Shown: positions 8,315-16,930, counted from the first letter of the stretch. The stretch: 64,000 bases of DNA from Cytobacillus gottheilii (GCF_001636345.1 NZ_KV440945.1:2519631-2583630); one strand, 5' to 3'. Notes: generated by a model not told the origin, from the letters alone. Made by a program: numbers and translations.

Positions 8315-8491
8315 ATGAATAATCATCAACAGGAAGGCAATAAAGATCAACTTAAAGGCGAACTAAAACGTGTATACGGTAAAGCAACAGGCAATGAGAA
8401 AAAAGAAGCTGAGGGCAACATGGATAAAGCAAAAGGAAAGCTTCAAGAAACCTGGGGCGACGCGAAGGAAGCTTTTAAAGATAAGAAATAA
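8315..8491 (+). CDS. csbD: CsbD-family general stress protein
   Basis: A 58-residue, highly charged, hydrophilic protein. It carries the CsbD pattern of two related helices: KDQLKGELKRVYGKATGN followed by GNMDKAKGKLQETWGDAKEA, ending in a lysine-rich tail. The ribosome site AGGAGG (8301-8306) lies eight bases before the ATG. A sigma-B type promoter sits directly upstream and a strong terminator follows 15 bases after the stop, so it is a single-gene unit. The molecular role of CsbD proteins is not settled; expression on general stress and stationary phase is what is known of the family. Confidence 0.93.
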   Translation: MNNHQQEGNKDQLKGELKRVYGKATGNEKKEAEGNMDKAKGKLQETWGDAKEAFKDKK

Positions 8492-8506
8492 TAATATAGC
8501 AGATTG

Positions 8507-8542
8507 CAAAAACCTAAGACCATTTGAGGGTCTTAGGTTTTT
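8507..8542 (+). terminator. Terminator of csbD
   Basis: AAACCTAAGACC and its exact complement GGTCTTAGGTTT around a six-base loop, followed by a T-run. Confidence 0.93.
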
Positions 8543-9025
8543 GTTTTACTGTTACTGGTTCACCATTCGACATTTCAGTAAGAAAACAGTCAGAAAATGC
8601 AGATATTTTTGTTGTTTCAGCCGTTTTAAATGGAGGTATTATACTGGTACAAGCAATCCATTACTCATGAAAGGATGATATTCATGAAAATTAGAGCTGG
8701 CAGCTGGAGGTTATTAAGTGATCAGGATAAACAGTTTATATTAGAAGCCGTTTGCTGGAAAAGCAGATGGAGGAAATAAATTTTCGCGTATCTTTACTTA
8801 AATGCCATGTACAAAGCTGAAAAAAGGATAGATGATCATTCACCTATAATAACTCTATCCTTTTTTCAATACATTTCCTTCTACAATTTCCTCATAAAAA
8901 ATAACTTTAAATCCTTTAAAGTAACTCTCCAAATCGAAAACTATGATTTCACGGCAGCAAACCAACAAAAATGCTTGTCAATATGATGAAGGATGTTCAA
9001 ATTGCTATTAAACTAGTTCTTTTCA
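8543..9025. other. Intergenic, one possible 31-codon peptide
   Basis: Little is seen here. A 31-codon frame at 8684-8779 on the plus strand (MKIRAGSWRLLSDQ...) has AAAGGATG about seven bases before its ATG but matches no family I know. A 12-bp inverted repeat AAAAAAGGATAG/CTATCCTTTTTT (8820-8866) with a 23-nt loop could terminate it. The rest is AT-rich. Confidence 0.3.
8820..8866 (+). terminator. Candidate bidirectional terminator
   Basis: Perfect 12-bp stem with A-run and T-run flanks but a long (23-nt) loop. It is placed between a possible short peptide and the 3' end of the wall-hydrolase gene. Confidence 0.55.
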
Positions 9026-9958
9026 TTAAAATGGAGTCTTAGCTCCCAAGTAACGCGGCTTCCAATAAGTTGAATTCATGCTGCTGATCGTTACACCTGT
9101 TGAAGATCCTGCATGGATAAATTCGTTATTGCCCAGATAAATCCCAGCATGTGATGGACCTTTTTTATACGTTTCAAAGAAAACTAAATCCCCTGCCTTT
9201 GGGGCTGCTACCGTCTTTGCCGCAGCCCAAATGGTTTCAACCGTTCTTGGAATAGTTACACCAGCTTTTAAGAAGGAATAATGAATAAATCCGCTGCAGT
9301 CAAATCCTGCAGGTGAAGTGCCTCCCCAAACATATGGAACACCAATATGTTTTTTTGCTTCTGTAATGATTTGTGAAACTTTTGAAACATCTGTGCTTTC
9401 TGGAGAAGATTTAATATTCAGAACTTGACCGACATAGATCGTATCTGCTGTCATATTGTTCATTGCTTTAAGGGCAGTAACTGTGATCCCATGACGAGTA
9501 GCAACATTCCATAATGTATCCCCTGACTTGACCGTATAGGTAGTTCCCTCGGCATTTATAATTGGGCTGGATGATGTGCCAGAAAGCTTTAATTTTTGAC
9601 CAACATAAATAGTATTAGAAGTTAATTGGTTATAACTCATTAATTGCTGAACAGTTAGACCATTCTTAGATGCAGTGGACCAAAGACTGTCTCCAGATTT
9701 TACGGTATACTCTGTAGCGATATTCTGCTGACTATTTGGATCAACCAAAGATAAAGTTTGTCCTGGATAAATAGTTGCATTTGATAATTGATTCCAGGCA
9801 ATTAAATTTTGCACAGATACTTGCTGTGAAACAGAAATCTTCCAAAGAGTATCACCTGCAGAAACTTGATAGTTATTTTCACTTGCACTAACTTGTCCGC
9901 TAAGTCCAGCGAACACAAAACCTGCTGTTGCTGCCATGGTTAAAAGATGTTTCTTCAT
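9026..9958 (-). CDS. Secreted cell-wall hydrolase: three LysM domains + NlpC/P60 endopeptidase
   Basis: 310 residues. A signal peptide (MKKHLLTMAATAG... to about VSA, residue 25) is followed by three LysM modules (about 28-72, 82-127, 138-181), each with the YxVxxGDTLW/SLW start and an IYxGQ(V/K)LxL end. The C-terminal ~120 residues are an NlpC/P60 domain with the catalytic Cys in FDCSGFIHYSF, then a His in SHAGIYLG and a later His in EFIHAGSS. This is the layout of B. subtilis LytE/CwlS/LytF, D,L-endopeptidases cutting the gamma-D-Glu-meso-DAP bond at sites of growth or septation. CTAGGAGGAAGC precedes the ATG. It is a single gene; which paralogue it represents cannot be told by eye. Confidence 0.93.
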   Translation of the reverse strand: MKKHLLTMAATAGFVFAGLSGQVSASENNYQVSAGDTLWKISVSQQVSVQNLIAWNQLSNATIYPGQTLSLVDPNSQQNIATEYTVKSGDSLWSTASKNGLTVQQLMSYNQLTSNTIYVGQKLKLSGTSSSPIINAEGTTYTVKSGDTLWNVATRHGITVTALKAMNNMTADTIYVGQVLNIKSSPESTDVSKVSQIITEAKKHIGVPYVWGGTSPAGFDCSGFIHYSFLKAGVTIPRTVETIWAAAKTVAAPKAGDLVFFETYKKGPSHAGIYLGNNEFIHAGSSTGVTISSMNSTYWKPRYLGAKTPF

Positions 9959-10410
9959 GCTGCTTCCTCCTAGAGTCCTATTTCTTAGCTTTATGGTATT
10001 TCAAAATCAAGCTTGAACTCTATGAGAAAAATGTGGTTAGATTAGCAAAAATAGAATAAATAACTATATTTATCTAACTAATCTACTAAATACCATTATA
10101 GATAAGTAAATAGACCTATAAAACAAAATACCAGAGGAAAATCAAATGACAAATGGATGATTATTTATGAAATATTTCCGCATGAAACTTTTGGTAAATA
10201 ATTGTCCTGGCTAATTCTAATAAACATCAAATCGATCCTAATCTTAAAACGGGTTTGATGGAGCGGAGTACACTCGACTCTTGAGGGAAGTAGAGGAAAG
10301 AGTGAGTCCCAAAGGCTTGCTGAATAGGCGCAGCTTCCTCCGCTCGAAAAGCGAGAGTTGCAGCGCAATGAAAGAAGTAATTGAATTTTCATCTCTCAAA
10401 AACAGCTTTG
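9959..10410. other. Intergenic: promoter region and a dispersed repeat
   Basis: Bases 9959-10235 are AT-rich with no gene and should hold the hydrolase promoter. Bases 10240-10385 hold a repeat described separately. Confidence 0.5.
10240..10385. repeat. Degenerate Bacillaceae-type dispersed intergenic repeat
   Basis: A GC-richer island in AT-rich DNA: GGAGCGGAGTACACTCGACT near 10258, GGGAAG, then GGCGCAGCTTCCTCCGCTCG near 10327 and GAAAAGCGAGAGTTGCAGCG. The order (GGAGCGGA ... ACTCGACTC ... GCGC...CCTCCGC ... GAAAGCGAG ... GCAGCG) is what I remember of a long intergenic repeat common in Bacillus-related genomes. It has weak frames in several phases but no ribosome site, so the frames are not genes. 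Confidence 0.6.
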
Positions 10411-11394
10411 TTAAAACAATTCTGCTGTTAGTTCGTAGCTTTTCACTTTGTCTTCAAAGGAATAAACATTGCAAATAATCATGAATTCTTCTGTCTGATA
10501 CAGTTCGCTAAGCCGTAAGAGTTGTTGTCGGACCCTGTCTTTTGTCCCGATAACCATTCGTTTTCTGTTTTCTTTTATGATCGAATAATCTTCAGCTGTA
10601 AGCACTTTTTTTCTTGCTTCTTCTGGACTTAAAATTTTCGTGCTTTCTCCTTTTGCAATCGATAACAGCCACATGTCCTGACTTAATGCCATTTCTTCAG
10701 CTTCCTCTTGGGTATTGGCACAAATAACGAAAATACATATGTTTGCCTGAGGTTTGTCCAGAAGCGGGGATGGCTGAAAATGTTTGTAATAATACTCTGT
10801 GGCTCGTTTTCCATTTACTGGTGAAATAAAATGACCAAATGTAAAGGCTGTTCCATATTCTGCTGCGAGTCTTGCTCCTCGATGGGTAATACCAAGCAGC
10901 CACAGATCAGGCACTGTTTTGGTAAGTGGGTATGCTAGTACTTCTTCACTATTTAACTTTTGCTGCTTCTGCAAATAATACTGCAGATCCCTCACTTGAC
11001 GTGGAAATTCATTCAAGCTTTTTCGTATACCATCCGTTAATGCGAGCCTCGTTTCTGCATTTCCGCCGGGTGAACGGCCGATCCCCAGGTCGATGCGTCC
11101 CGGATATAAGGACTCAAGAACCTTAAAATTCTCTGCTACTTTAAATGCACTATATTGAGGCAGTAAAACTCCTCCAGAACCTATCTTGATCTTTTTTGTA
11201 TGTGCGGCAAGGTGAGCAATCAGAATTTCAGGTGAAGTACCTGCAATCCCGTCTGAATTATGATGCTCCGCTACCCAAAATCGCACAAACCCCAGCTGTT
11301 CTGTCAGTTGTGCTAATGCTGTTGTATTTTGCAATGTTTCTTGTGCGGTATTGCCGCTGCTTAGTACTGACTGATCCAAAACACTTAACTTCAT
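10411..11394 (-). CDS. LLM-class flavin-dependent oxidoreductase (luciferase-like monooxygenase)
   Basis: A 327-residue single-domain TIM-barrel enzyme. The N terminus KLSVLDQSVLSSG, then FWVAEHH (typical AEHH), IKIGSGGVLLPQYSAFKVAE and IDLGIGRSPGG are hallmarks of the MsnO8/YtmO-like LLM group, which uses reduced FMN supplied by a separate reductase. It is an apparently single gene read leftward. No reductase or sulfonate genes lie beside it, so the substrate is unknown. The assignment to family is firm, the reaction is not. Confidence 0.9.
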   Translation of the reverse strand: MKLSVLDQSVLSSGNTAQETLQNTTALAQLTEQLGFVRFWVAEHHNSDGIAGTSPEILIAHLAAHTKKIKIGSGGVLLPQYSAFKVAENFKVLESLYPGRIDLGIGRSPGGNAETRLALTDGIRKSLNEFPRQVRDLQYYLQKQQKLNSEEVLAYPLTKTVPDLWLLGITHRGARLAAEYGTAFTFGHFISPVNGKRATEYYYKHFQPSPLLDKPQANICIFVICANTQEEAEEMALSQDMWLLSIAKGESTKILSPEEARKKVLTAEDYSIIKENRKRMVIGTKDRVRQQLLRLSELYQTEEFMIICNVYSFEDKVKSYELTAELF

Positions 11395-11727
11395 GCCTCT
11401 CCTCTTTTCTTAAATGAATGTAAAAAGATGATTATGTTAAAAAAACCTTCTTATATATAAATTTTTCCAAGATGATAACAGTGTGCTGAAATACTAGTTT
11501 CCCCATAAAGGCAGGAAAAAGATTTTTTTAATTTGGTGCATAGTTGTTTTATTCTTTCTTATATCATCTAATAAACGGTATTAGTTGTAAAATATATTGT
11601 TTGAAATAGAAAAACCCGGATAAACTTGAATATCTTAATAACATTTTCAGACAATTAGAAACCTTTTATTTCGTAAAACGTAAAGTAAGATAAGGATATT
11701 GAACAGATCTCATTGAAGGAGGATATT
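11395..11727. other. Intergenic region between divergent genes
   Basis: AT-rich DNA between the leftward oxidoreductase gene and the rightward membrane-protein pair. It contains a sigma-W type promoter near its right end; nothing else is recognised. Confidence 0.6.
11658..11682 (+). promoter_or_regulatory. Sigma-W type (ECF) promoter
   Basis: GAAAC (11658-11662), exactly 16 bases starting CTTTT, then CGTA (11679-11682). This fits the B. subtilis sigma-W pattern TGAAAC-N16-CGTA except that A replaces the first T-G base. It lies 45 bp before the start of the small membrane-protein gene. Confidence 0.7.
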
Positions 11728-12030
11728 ATGTTTACAACCATTTTTTTCACCGTTGTCATATCGATTCCAGTATACGGCTTTCTAATTTGGATGTATTTGG
11801 AGCCTGAAGAAAGCATGTTAGTTGGTAAACGGTGGATGTATCAAGAAGATCCAGAAGTATCAGATTCAGCGATTCGCTATACGAGATTTTTATCAGTGAC
11901 CACAATGATTGGTCTTCCTTTCTTATTTATTAGTGCTATTTTAGAGATACCCGTTTTAAGATTCGTTTACGTAATATTTCCAGTCGTCATCCTGGTAGGA
12001 GCATTAAAGATCTTTACAGATCAAGATTAA
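11728..12030 (+). CDS. Small membrane protein of unknown function
   Basis: 100 residues with one N-terminal membrane helix (IFFTVVISIPVYGFLIWMYL) and two further hydrophobic segments towards the C terminus, separated by a polar region with EPEESMLVGKRWMYQEDPE. The ATG at 11728 is chosen because GAAGGAGG lies just before it; an in-frame TTG at 11713 would overlap that site. I do not recognise the family. It heads a two-gene unit behind a sigma-W type promoter, so a part in envelope stress is a reasonable inference. Confidence 0.75.
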   Translation: MFTTIFFTVVISIPVYGFLIWMYLEPEESMLVGKRWMYQEDPEVSDSAIRYTRFLSVTTMIGLPFLFISAILEIPVLRFVYVIFPVVILVGALKIFTDQD

Positions 12031-12067
12031 CTAACATAGAAAGGATTACAGGAAGGGAGCACATAAA

Positions 12068-12280
12068 ATGGAGAAGAAAACTTCACAATGGAGAATGAGT
12101 CAAGCAGCGCTAATGGTACTGATCGGCAGTATCATTGGAAGCTCAATCGTTAGTCCTAGCCTAGCCTATATACTTGGTGCCTTGTCAGGTTCATTGCTGC
12201 TCGTACTTATAAACGTTGTGCATGTAATTTATAAAAAAAGAAGATCCAGACCGAACAACCTTGATAAAAATAGGAATTAA
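12068..12280 (+). CDS. Small two-helix membrane protein of unknown function
   Basis: 70 residues: a short charged N terminus, two hydrophobic helices (about residues 12-30 and 33-53) and a basic tail KKRRSRPNN. GGAAGGGAGC precedes the ATG by six to seven bases. It follows the previous gene by 37 bp on the same strand and probably shares its promoter. No family recognised. It converges with selB; its stop is only 41 bp from the selB stop. Confidence 0.7.
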   Translation: MEKKTSQWRMSQAALMVLIGSIIGSSIVSPSLAYILGALSGSLLLVLINVVHVIYKKRRSRPNNLDKNRN

Positions 12281-12321
12281 GCAACAAAGAAAAAGCTGGA
12301 GACATATTCCCCAGCTCAGTC

Positions 12322-14211
12322 TTACGTCTTCCAGACTCGTTTATTTTCTTCCCGATAAGTCATTCCTAAAGAATCTAGTCTTTCTAAAAAAGGAATCATA
12401 TATTTCCGGGAAAGTCCCAGGATTTCTTTCGCCTCTCCAACATCAAACACATCGGCTGTTTGTTGTTTAAGCTTTTCAACTGCATTTCTGAAGTGAATTC
12501 CATGCAAGTAAAAAACATCATCCAATGGAACAATTTCTCCTGTATCCTGGAGGAACTTCTTTAAGTCTCCCTGCAAATGTTCCGGCAATCCTGCAGTATT
12601 GTAATAGTCAGTAAAATAAGCAACCTGCAATTCATCCTTTTGCAGTGACAGCAGCATGTTCTCTGTCCTCTTCTGCCAATTGGATGGCACATGAGGATTA
12701 AAATGCTGATGACGGATAAACTGGCCATTGCGAATAAAAACCCCTGTTTCTTCCCCTTTATTTATAACAAATTCAACCAATGATTTCGGATAGTGATTCT
12801 GAAATGACTGCAGCAGTTCTGCCTTTTTTAATCCTTGCTTTAAAGGATGCTCCTGATGAAAATCGTTAAGTTGATCATAGACTTCTTCCTCAATGAAAAG
12901 CTGCAGTTTTTTCAATGTGTAATCACTTTTATTTACCTGGACAAAAGGCTCGTTTTGCAGTATTTCTTTTATCGTTTCTTCATCTAAGGAAGTTTTCAGA
13001 ACCAGCTCTCCCACAGACAAACATTTCTCTTCTGTTAATACATCAATAATCCGCTCTTCTGGTGTGCCGATCTTTTTCCTATCCAGTTCCTCAATGGTGC
13101 CAAGACCAAATCGATATTTACGGCCATTAGGGTCAATCACCCATCCGCCCCCTATTGTCTCTTGAGGACTTGGTCTTCTTAAAATAAAGCGATCTCCTCT
13201 TTTGGCCACAATCTCTTCATCAAGTCGAAGCTGACAAAGAATCTCCTCACGATCCTCTGTTAGATCATTTCGATCAAAAAAGACAATCCTGCCCATCACT
13301 TCTGCAGTGCCAATATGACATTTAATTGGCATCCGCTGTTTCACCATATACTCCAAATCTTCAACAACCTTCATACTCACATCAATCGTGCGTGTCACTG
13401 CAAAATGCTCTGAAGAAACAAGAACATCTCCGCGCTGTATCTCTTCTTTTGCAGCTCCAGCCAGATTAATCGCCACCCTCTGACCAGCAAATGCTGCTGA
13501 TGCTTGCTTATGATGAACCTGAAGCTGGCGGGCGCGTACTTCTAAGCCCTTTGGCAAGATGGTAAGTGATCGTCCTTCCTCTACTGCTCCTTCATAAACA
13601 GTCCCTCGTACTACGGTTCCCTGCCCTTTAACAGAAAACACCTGATCAATCGGAAGACGAAATTCACCTTTTACATCACGTGTGTCGTGATCTTTCAGTG
13701 TACAAATAATCTTTTCTTTCAGTTCTGTAATACCTTTTAAGGAGAGACTATCCGTTAACATGAAAGGCGCACCTTCAAAGACAGTTCCAACCAGCTCTTC
13801 TCTAATATCATCCTGTACAAGCTCTATAAACTCTTCCTCAACGCGATCCATTTTCGTAATCGCAACAATCCCCTGCTTAATACCAAGGAAACCAAGTATT
13901 TCAAGATGCTCTCTTGTCTGCGGCATCACGCCTTCATCTGCTGCAACAACGAGCACAACAAGATCAATGCCCGCTACACCGGCTATCATTTGCCGGATAA
14001 AACGCTCATGACCTGGAACATCAATTACAGAAATTTGCAGGTCATCGTCCTCATATAAAGGAGCAAATCCAAGCTCAATCGAAATTTGTCTCTCTTTCTC
14101 TTCTTTTAGCCGGTCCGTGTCCACATTTGTTAATGCTTTTGTTAACGTTGTTTTTCCATGATCAATATGTCCTGCCATTCCAATTGTAAAAAATCTCTTC
14201 AATGCTGCCAC
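12322..14211 (-). CDS. selB: Selenocysteine-specific translation elongation factor SelB
   Basis: 629 residues, normal for bacterial SelB. The N-terminal GTPase has GMAGHIDHGKTT (P-loop), the switch-1 region EKERQISIELGFA, DVPGHERF (G3) and TKMD (G4). EF-Tu-like domains 2 and 3 follow, then about 270 residues of winged-helix repeats ending in LGLSRKYMIPFLE, the part that binds the SECIS RNA. SelB brings Sec-tRNA to UGA codons. The listed start is GTG; a TTG at 14202 with GGGTGG just before it is an alternative. The coaW stop is about 21 bp upstream, so it is in the coaW operon. No selA, selD, tRNA-Sec or recognisable selenoprotein gene lies in the window. Confidence 0.93.
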   Translation of the reverse strand: MAALKRFFTIGMAGHIDHGKTTLTKALTNVDTDRLKEEKERQISIELGFAPLYEDDDLQISVIDVPGHERFIRQMIAGVAGIDLVVLVVAADEGVMPQTREHLEILGFLGIKQGIVAITKMDRVEEEFIELVQDDIREELVGTVFEGAPFMLTDSLSLKGITELKEKIICTLKDHDTRDVKGEFRLPIDQVFSVKGQGTVVRGTVYEGAVEEGRSLTILPKGLEVRARQLQVHHKQASAAFAGQRVAINLAGAAKEEIQRGDVLVSSEHFAVTRTIDVSMKVVEDLEYMVKQRMPIKCHIGTAEVMGRIVFFDRNDLTEDREEILCQLRLDEEIVAKRGDRFILRRPSPQETIGGGWVIDPNGRKYRFGLGTIEELDRKKIGTPEERIIDVLTEEKCLSVGELVLKTSLDEETIKEILQNEPFVQVNKSDYTLKKLQLFIEEEVYDQLNDFHQEHPLKQGLKKAELLQSFQNHYPKSLVEFVINKGEETGVFIRNGQFIRHQHFNPHVPSNWQKRTENMLLSLQKDELQVAYFTDYYNTAGLPEHLQGDLKKFLQDTGEIVPLDDVFYLHGIHFRNAVEKLKQQTADVFDVGEAKEILGLSRKYMIPFLERLDSLGMTYREENKRVWKT

Positions 14212-14232
14212 CCGCTTACCAATATGTAAAAT

Positions 14233-15012
14233 TTAAAAATACAACGCTCCAACAGCACCGCTGTATTCTCCATTTTCAATGAATATACTTTTAAAATCGA
14301 ACATTTCTGCATACATTTCAAGCTGTTTCCGTAATGCAGGATTAGAAGCACCGGCTCCAATAAACGCCATGGGAAGCTTCTGCTGCGCTGAACCAGCAAT
14401 AACAAGCAAATAGATCGTTTCAGCGATCATATTAACAAGTGCTGCCATTTTAGCACTTTCATTTATTTCATCGTTAAATGCCTTTGCAAAATTACTGGCA
14501 GACAACTCACCTAAAAGCGGTGCCTGATCCTGTCCATCATAAACATCACTGACTAAAAGGTCAGCTTTTTTACGATCCCCTTTAACTGCAAGATCTACAA
14601 GATCTTTATAAACGGTTTTCCCAGTTAATAACTTTCCTAGCCCAAGGAAGGTTCCTCCACCCATTGCCGTACCTGAAACACGTTCGGCTGTCCCTTTTTC
14701 TACATGCAAAATAGAAGTCCCTGTGCCTATGCTAATCAAAAGAAAAGGTTCCGGTATTTGATGCAGTATTTTTACCCCTGCTGCTGCAGCAGAAAACTCA
14801 TCAATTACTTCAGCATCCGGGAAATAGTTCCTTTTAAGCCCACCGGCTCCTCCCCCTGTCAGAACAACATCTGCATGAGGAGACACCATCTTGATCCAGT
14901 TAAAAAGAGAATCTGCTTCCTCAATAGGATATCTTTTATAATGAAAATTTCCATGCTCTTCATAGGCCAATTTAATAAAAGTGGCACCAGCATCGATTCC
15001 CAGCTTATTCAT
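14233..15012 (-). CDS. coaW: Type II pantothenate kinase
   Basis: 259 residues of the ASKHA fold. The phosphate-binding KLGIDAGATFIKLAYEE is at the N terminus, then LTGGGAGGLK, LISIGTGTSIL, SGTAMGGGTFLGLGKLL and a final GAGASNPALR. These match CoaW of Staphylococcus and Bacillus, which phosphorylates pantothenate in the first step of CoA synthesis and is not feedback-inhibited like CoaA. GAGGGATAACTC precedes the ATG. It overlaps the upstream membrane-protein gene by 4 bp and is followed closely by selB, forming a leftward three-gene operon. Confidence 0.92.
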   Translation of the reverse strand: MNKLGIDAGATFIKLAYEEHGNFHYKRYPIEEADSLFNWIKMVSPHADVVLTGGGAGGLKRNYFPDAEVIDEFSAAAAGVKILHQIPEPFLLISIGTGTSILHVEKGTAERVSGTAMGGGTFLGLGKLLTGKTVYKDLVDLAVKGDRKKADLLVSDVYDGQDQAPLLGELSASNFAKAFNDEINESAKMAALVNMIAETIYLLVIAGSAQQKLPMAFIGAGASNPALRKQLEMYAEMFDFKSIFIENGEYSGAVGALYF

Positions 15013-15731
15013 GAGTTATCCCTCGCTTTTTGTTGTAATGCATAAAAAGGAAGCAGGATGACAGCGAAGAATATGAATGCTGCTGCTTCTAAAACTAGAA
15101 TATACCACGGATATGGACCAAAGTAATCAAGTAAGGATCCGTTAGATGGCTTATAGGATAAAAACATATAATTCCCGCCTGTCAATTTGTTCGCATAGTA
15201 GGCGAGAGCTGCACAAATATTTAAAAAGATAAAAGAACGTACTAAGCCTTTTACCGTAGGCTTATATTTTAAAACAAAGATAAAGTAAAAGCTTGTTAAG
15301 ATAATAAATATATGGGTGATGAAAAATTGAAAATAACGAAAGTGGGGAAAGCCTAAAAACAGTTCAGGCGTTAATACAGCCATTAAGGCTCCCGCTACAC
15401 CAAGAAAATAGACAAATTGAAACATCATCTTAGATTTCGTGAGATGTAAAATTAAACAAAGCATCAGACTGATTGAACAAAGCTGAAGCGGCAGGGCAAT
15501 CGAGCTTTCCCACTGATTTGTCGAATACAGCCAAAAATGATAACCTGCTTCAAGTGTAAATAATATGACAAAGAAAGAAAGCCTGATTCCTTTATCAAAC
15601 TCTCTCAATTTTGCACGAAAAAAATATAACGCTACTATGCCAATTACTAAAAAAATCACCATAAAAATATGTGATGCCGAATAAGCTATAAAAGGATATG
15701 TCTCATATTGATTCCCGAATATACCGTCCAT
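15009..15731 (-). CDS. TIGR02206-family (YwaF-like) integral membrane protein
   Basis: 240 residues with about six to seven membrane helices. Signature pieces are the N-terminal YSASHIFMVIF, the WSSIALPLQLCS-like segment (here WESSIALPLQLCSISLML) and YFGPYPWYIL near the C terminus, features I associate with YwaF of B. subtilis and the TIGR02206 family. Function unknown. AAGGGGTCAGGATA precedes the ATG. It is first in the operon with coaW (4-bp overlap) and selB. Confidence 0.83.
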   Translation of the reverse strand: MDGIFGNQYETYPFIAYSASHIFMVIFLVIGIVALYFFRAKLREFDKGIRLSFFVILFTLEAGYHFWLYSTNQWESSIALPLQLCSISLMLCLILHLTKSKMMFQFVYFLGVAGALMAVLTPELFLGFPHFRYFQFFITHIFIILTSFYFIFVLKYKPTVKGLVRSFIFLNICAALAYYANKLTGGNYMFLSYKPSNGSLLDYFGPYPWYILVLEAAAFIFFAVILLPFYALQQKARDNS

Positions 15732-15922
15732 TATCCTGACCCCTTAATCTCTAAGCTTTTGTATAGTATATTGGATATATCCCTTACTTCTCCTGCGGTT
15801 TCTTCTCTATGTTTCTTAATTGTTTATAATCTGTCACAAAACATTCATTTTACGTTCACTGCCTTACTAAAAGTATGTTGCAGTTTTAAGCAAGAATTCT
15901 TGATTCGAACCACAACATTAGT

Positions 15923-16843
15923 TTACATAATATTATTATGATCAATCAAACTGATTTTCAATTGTTCCACTAGCCATTTGGGCACATTTATGCGTATGGT
16001 CATTAATGGATCAACGATTTGACAAACCTCAACTTGTGCAGCTGCACTTAACAGCATAACCGTTTCACTCATGCTTTTTCCAGATTGTGAGGAAATGACA
16101 TCAGCCATCATTTCGGTTCCGAGCTTTGCAGCTTCATCCAGCGTTTTAGCTGATACGATTAATGAAAAAACATCTTCATTTTCTAAAAGAGGAAATGAGA
16201 ATTTGGCATTTTTGACAACCTCTAACGTAACGGTTGCTTTACCAGCGACTTCAATTCCGGATACGCTCACCTCTCCATCTCCCATTGCCGCATGAAAATC
16301 TCCAAGTGCGAATAATGCTCCTTCTGTAAACACAGGAAAGTAAAGAGTCGCTCCCTCAGTGATCATTTTATTATCCATATTGCCGCCGTGAGCACCAGGT
16401 GTTCCGCAGTTCACTCCACCTTCAGCAGGAGCCACGCCGATCACGCCAATCATCTTATTTAAAGGAATTTGAACTTCATCAAATTGCACATGATTATCTT
16501 TAATGGGAAGAATTTTCGCTTCCATTTTTTCTAACCGATGTCCAAGTACTCCTAAATCTGGACCTGTCAGCATAACTCCCTGGCTGCTGATTTCTAATTT
16601 GTCGATCTTTACCTTCAGCATATCTCCCGGCTGTGCTCCTTCAACAAAAATAGGTCCAGTTGCCGGATTGATGCGGTCCCAATCCAGTTCAGAGATGGGT
16701 GTATCCTCTGAGGTGATTTGATCTTCAAAACAATCATATGTTTCAATCGTTACTGTTTCTCCTGATTTTACCGTTAATACAGGAGTATTCTGTTTATTAA
16801 ATTCATAGATTAAATGATTTTCTCTCGTTAAAAAATGCATCAT
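15923..16843 (-). CDS. Acetamidase/formamidase family protein
   Basis: About 306 residues. Family motifs include NPATGPIFVEGAQPGDML (about residues 65-80), GGNMDNK, GALFALGDFHAAMGDGEVS and the final KSMSETVMLLS helix. Members hydrolyse small amides such as formamide or acetamide. An upstream in-frame ATG at 16861 carries the ribosome site GGAGG within its codons, so the true start is the ATG at 16843 or, with better spacing, 16840. It is a single gene with no amide transporter or regulator adjacent, so the substrate is uncertain. Confidence 0.9.
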   Translation of the reverse strand: MMHFLTRENHLIYEFNKQNTPVLTVKSGETVTIETYDCFEDQITSEDTPISELDWDRINPATGPIFVEGAQPGDMLKVKIDKLEISSQGVMLTGPDLGVLGHRLEKMEAKILPIKDNHVQFDEVQIPLNKMIGVIGVAPAEGGVNCGTPGAHGGNMDNKMITEGATLYFPVFTEGALFALGDFHAAMGDGEVSVSGIEVAGKATVTLEVVKNAKFSFPLLENEDVFSLIVSAKTLDEAAKLGTEMMADVISSQSGKSMSETVMLLSAAAQVEVCQIVDPLMTIRINVPKWLVEQLKISLIDHNNIM

Positions 16844-16902
16844 ATATCCTCCAATTGACATAATATTTTTACATTTATTTTACCGTAAATTTGGGTACTT
16901 GC

Positions 16903-16930
16903 ACAGAAAGTCGTCTTTGCTCATACATTA
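16903..16930 (+). promoter_or_regulatory. Sigma-K type promoter of the cupin gene
   Basis: CACA (AC at 16903-16904), exactly 17 bases, then CATACATTA (16922-16930). This fits the late mother-cell consensus AC-N17-CATANNNTA in every specified base. It lies 36 bp before the ATG of the cupin gene. Confidence 0.75.

Noticed and set aside
8370-8678. 102-codon plus-strand frame
   Set aside because: Lies out of frame over csbD and its terminator; csbD has the ribosome site and family match.
10165-10392. 75-codon minus-strand and 65-codon plus-strand frames
   Set aside because: Both fall on the dispersed intergenic repeat; no ribosome site.
12322-15012. tRNA-Sec gene close to selB
   Set aside because: I found no 90-100 nt cloverleaf-like sequence with a long variable arm and CCA end around selB. 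A covariance-model search would decide.
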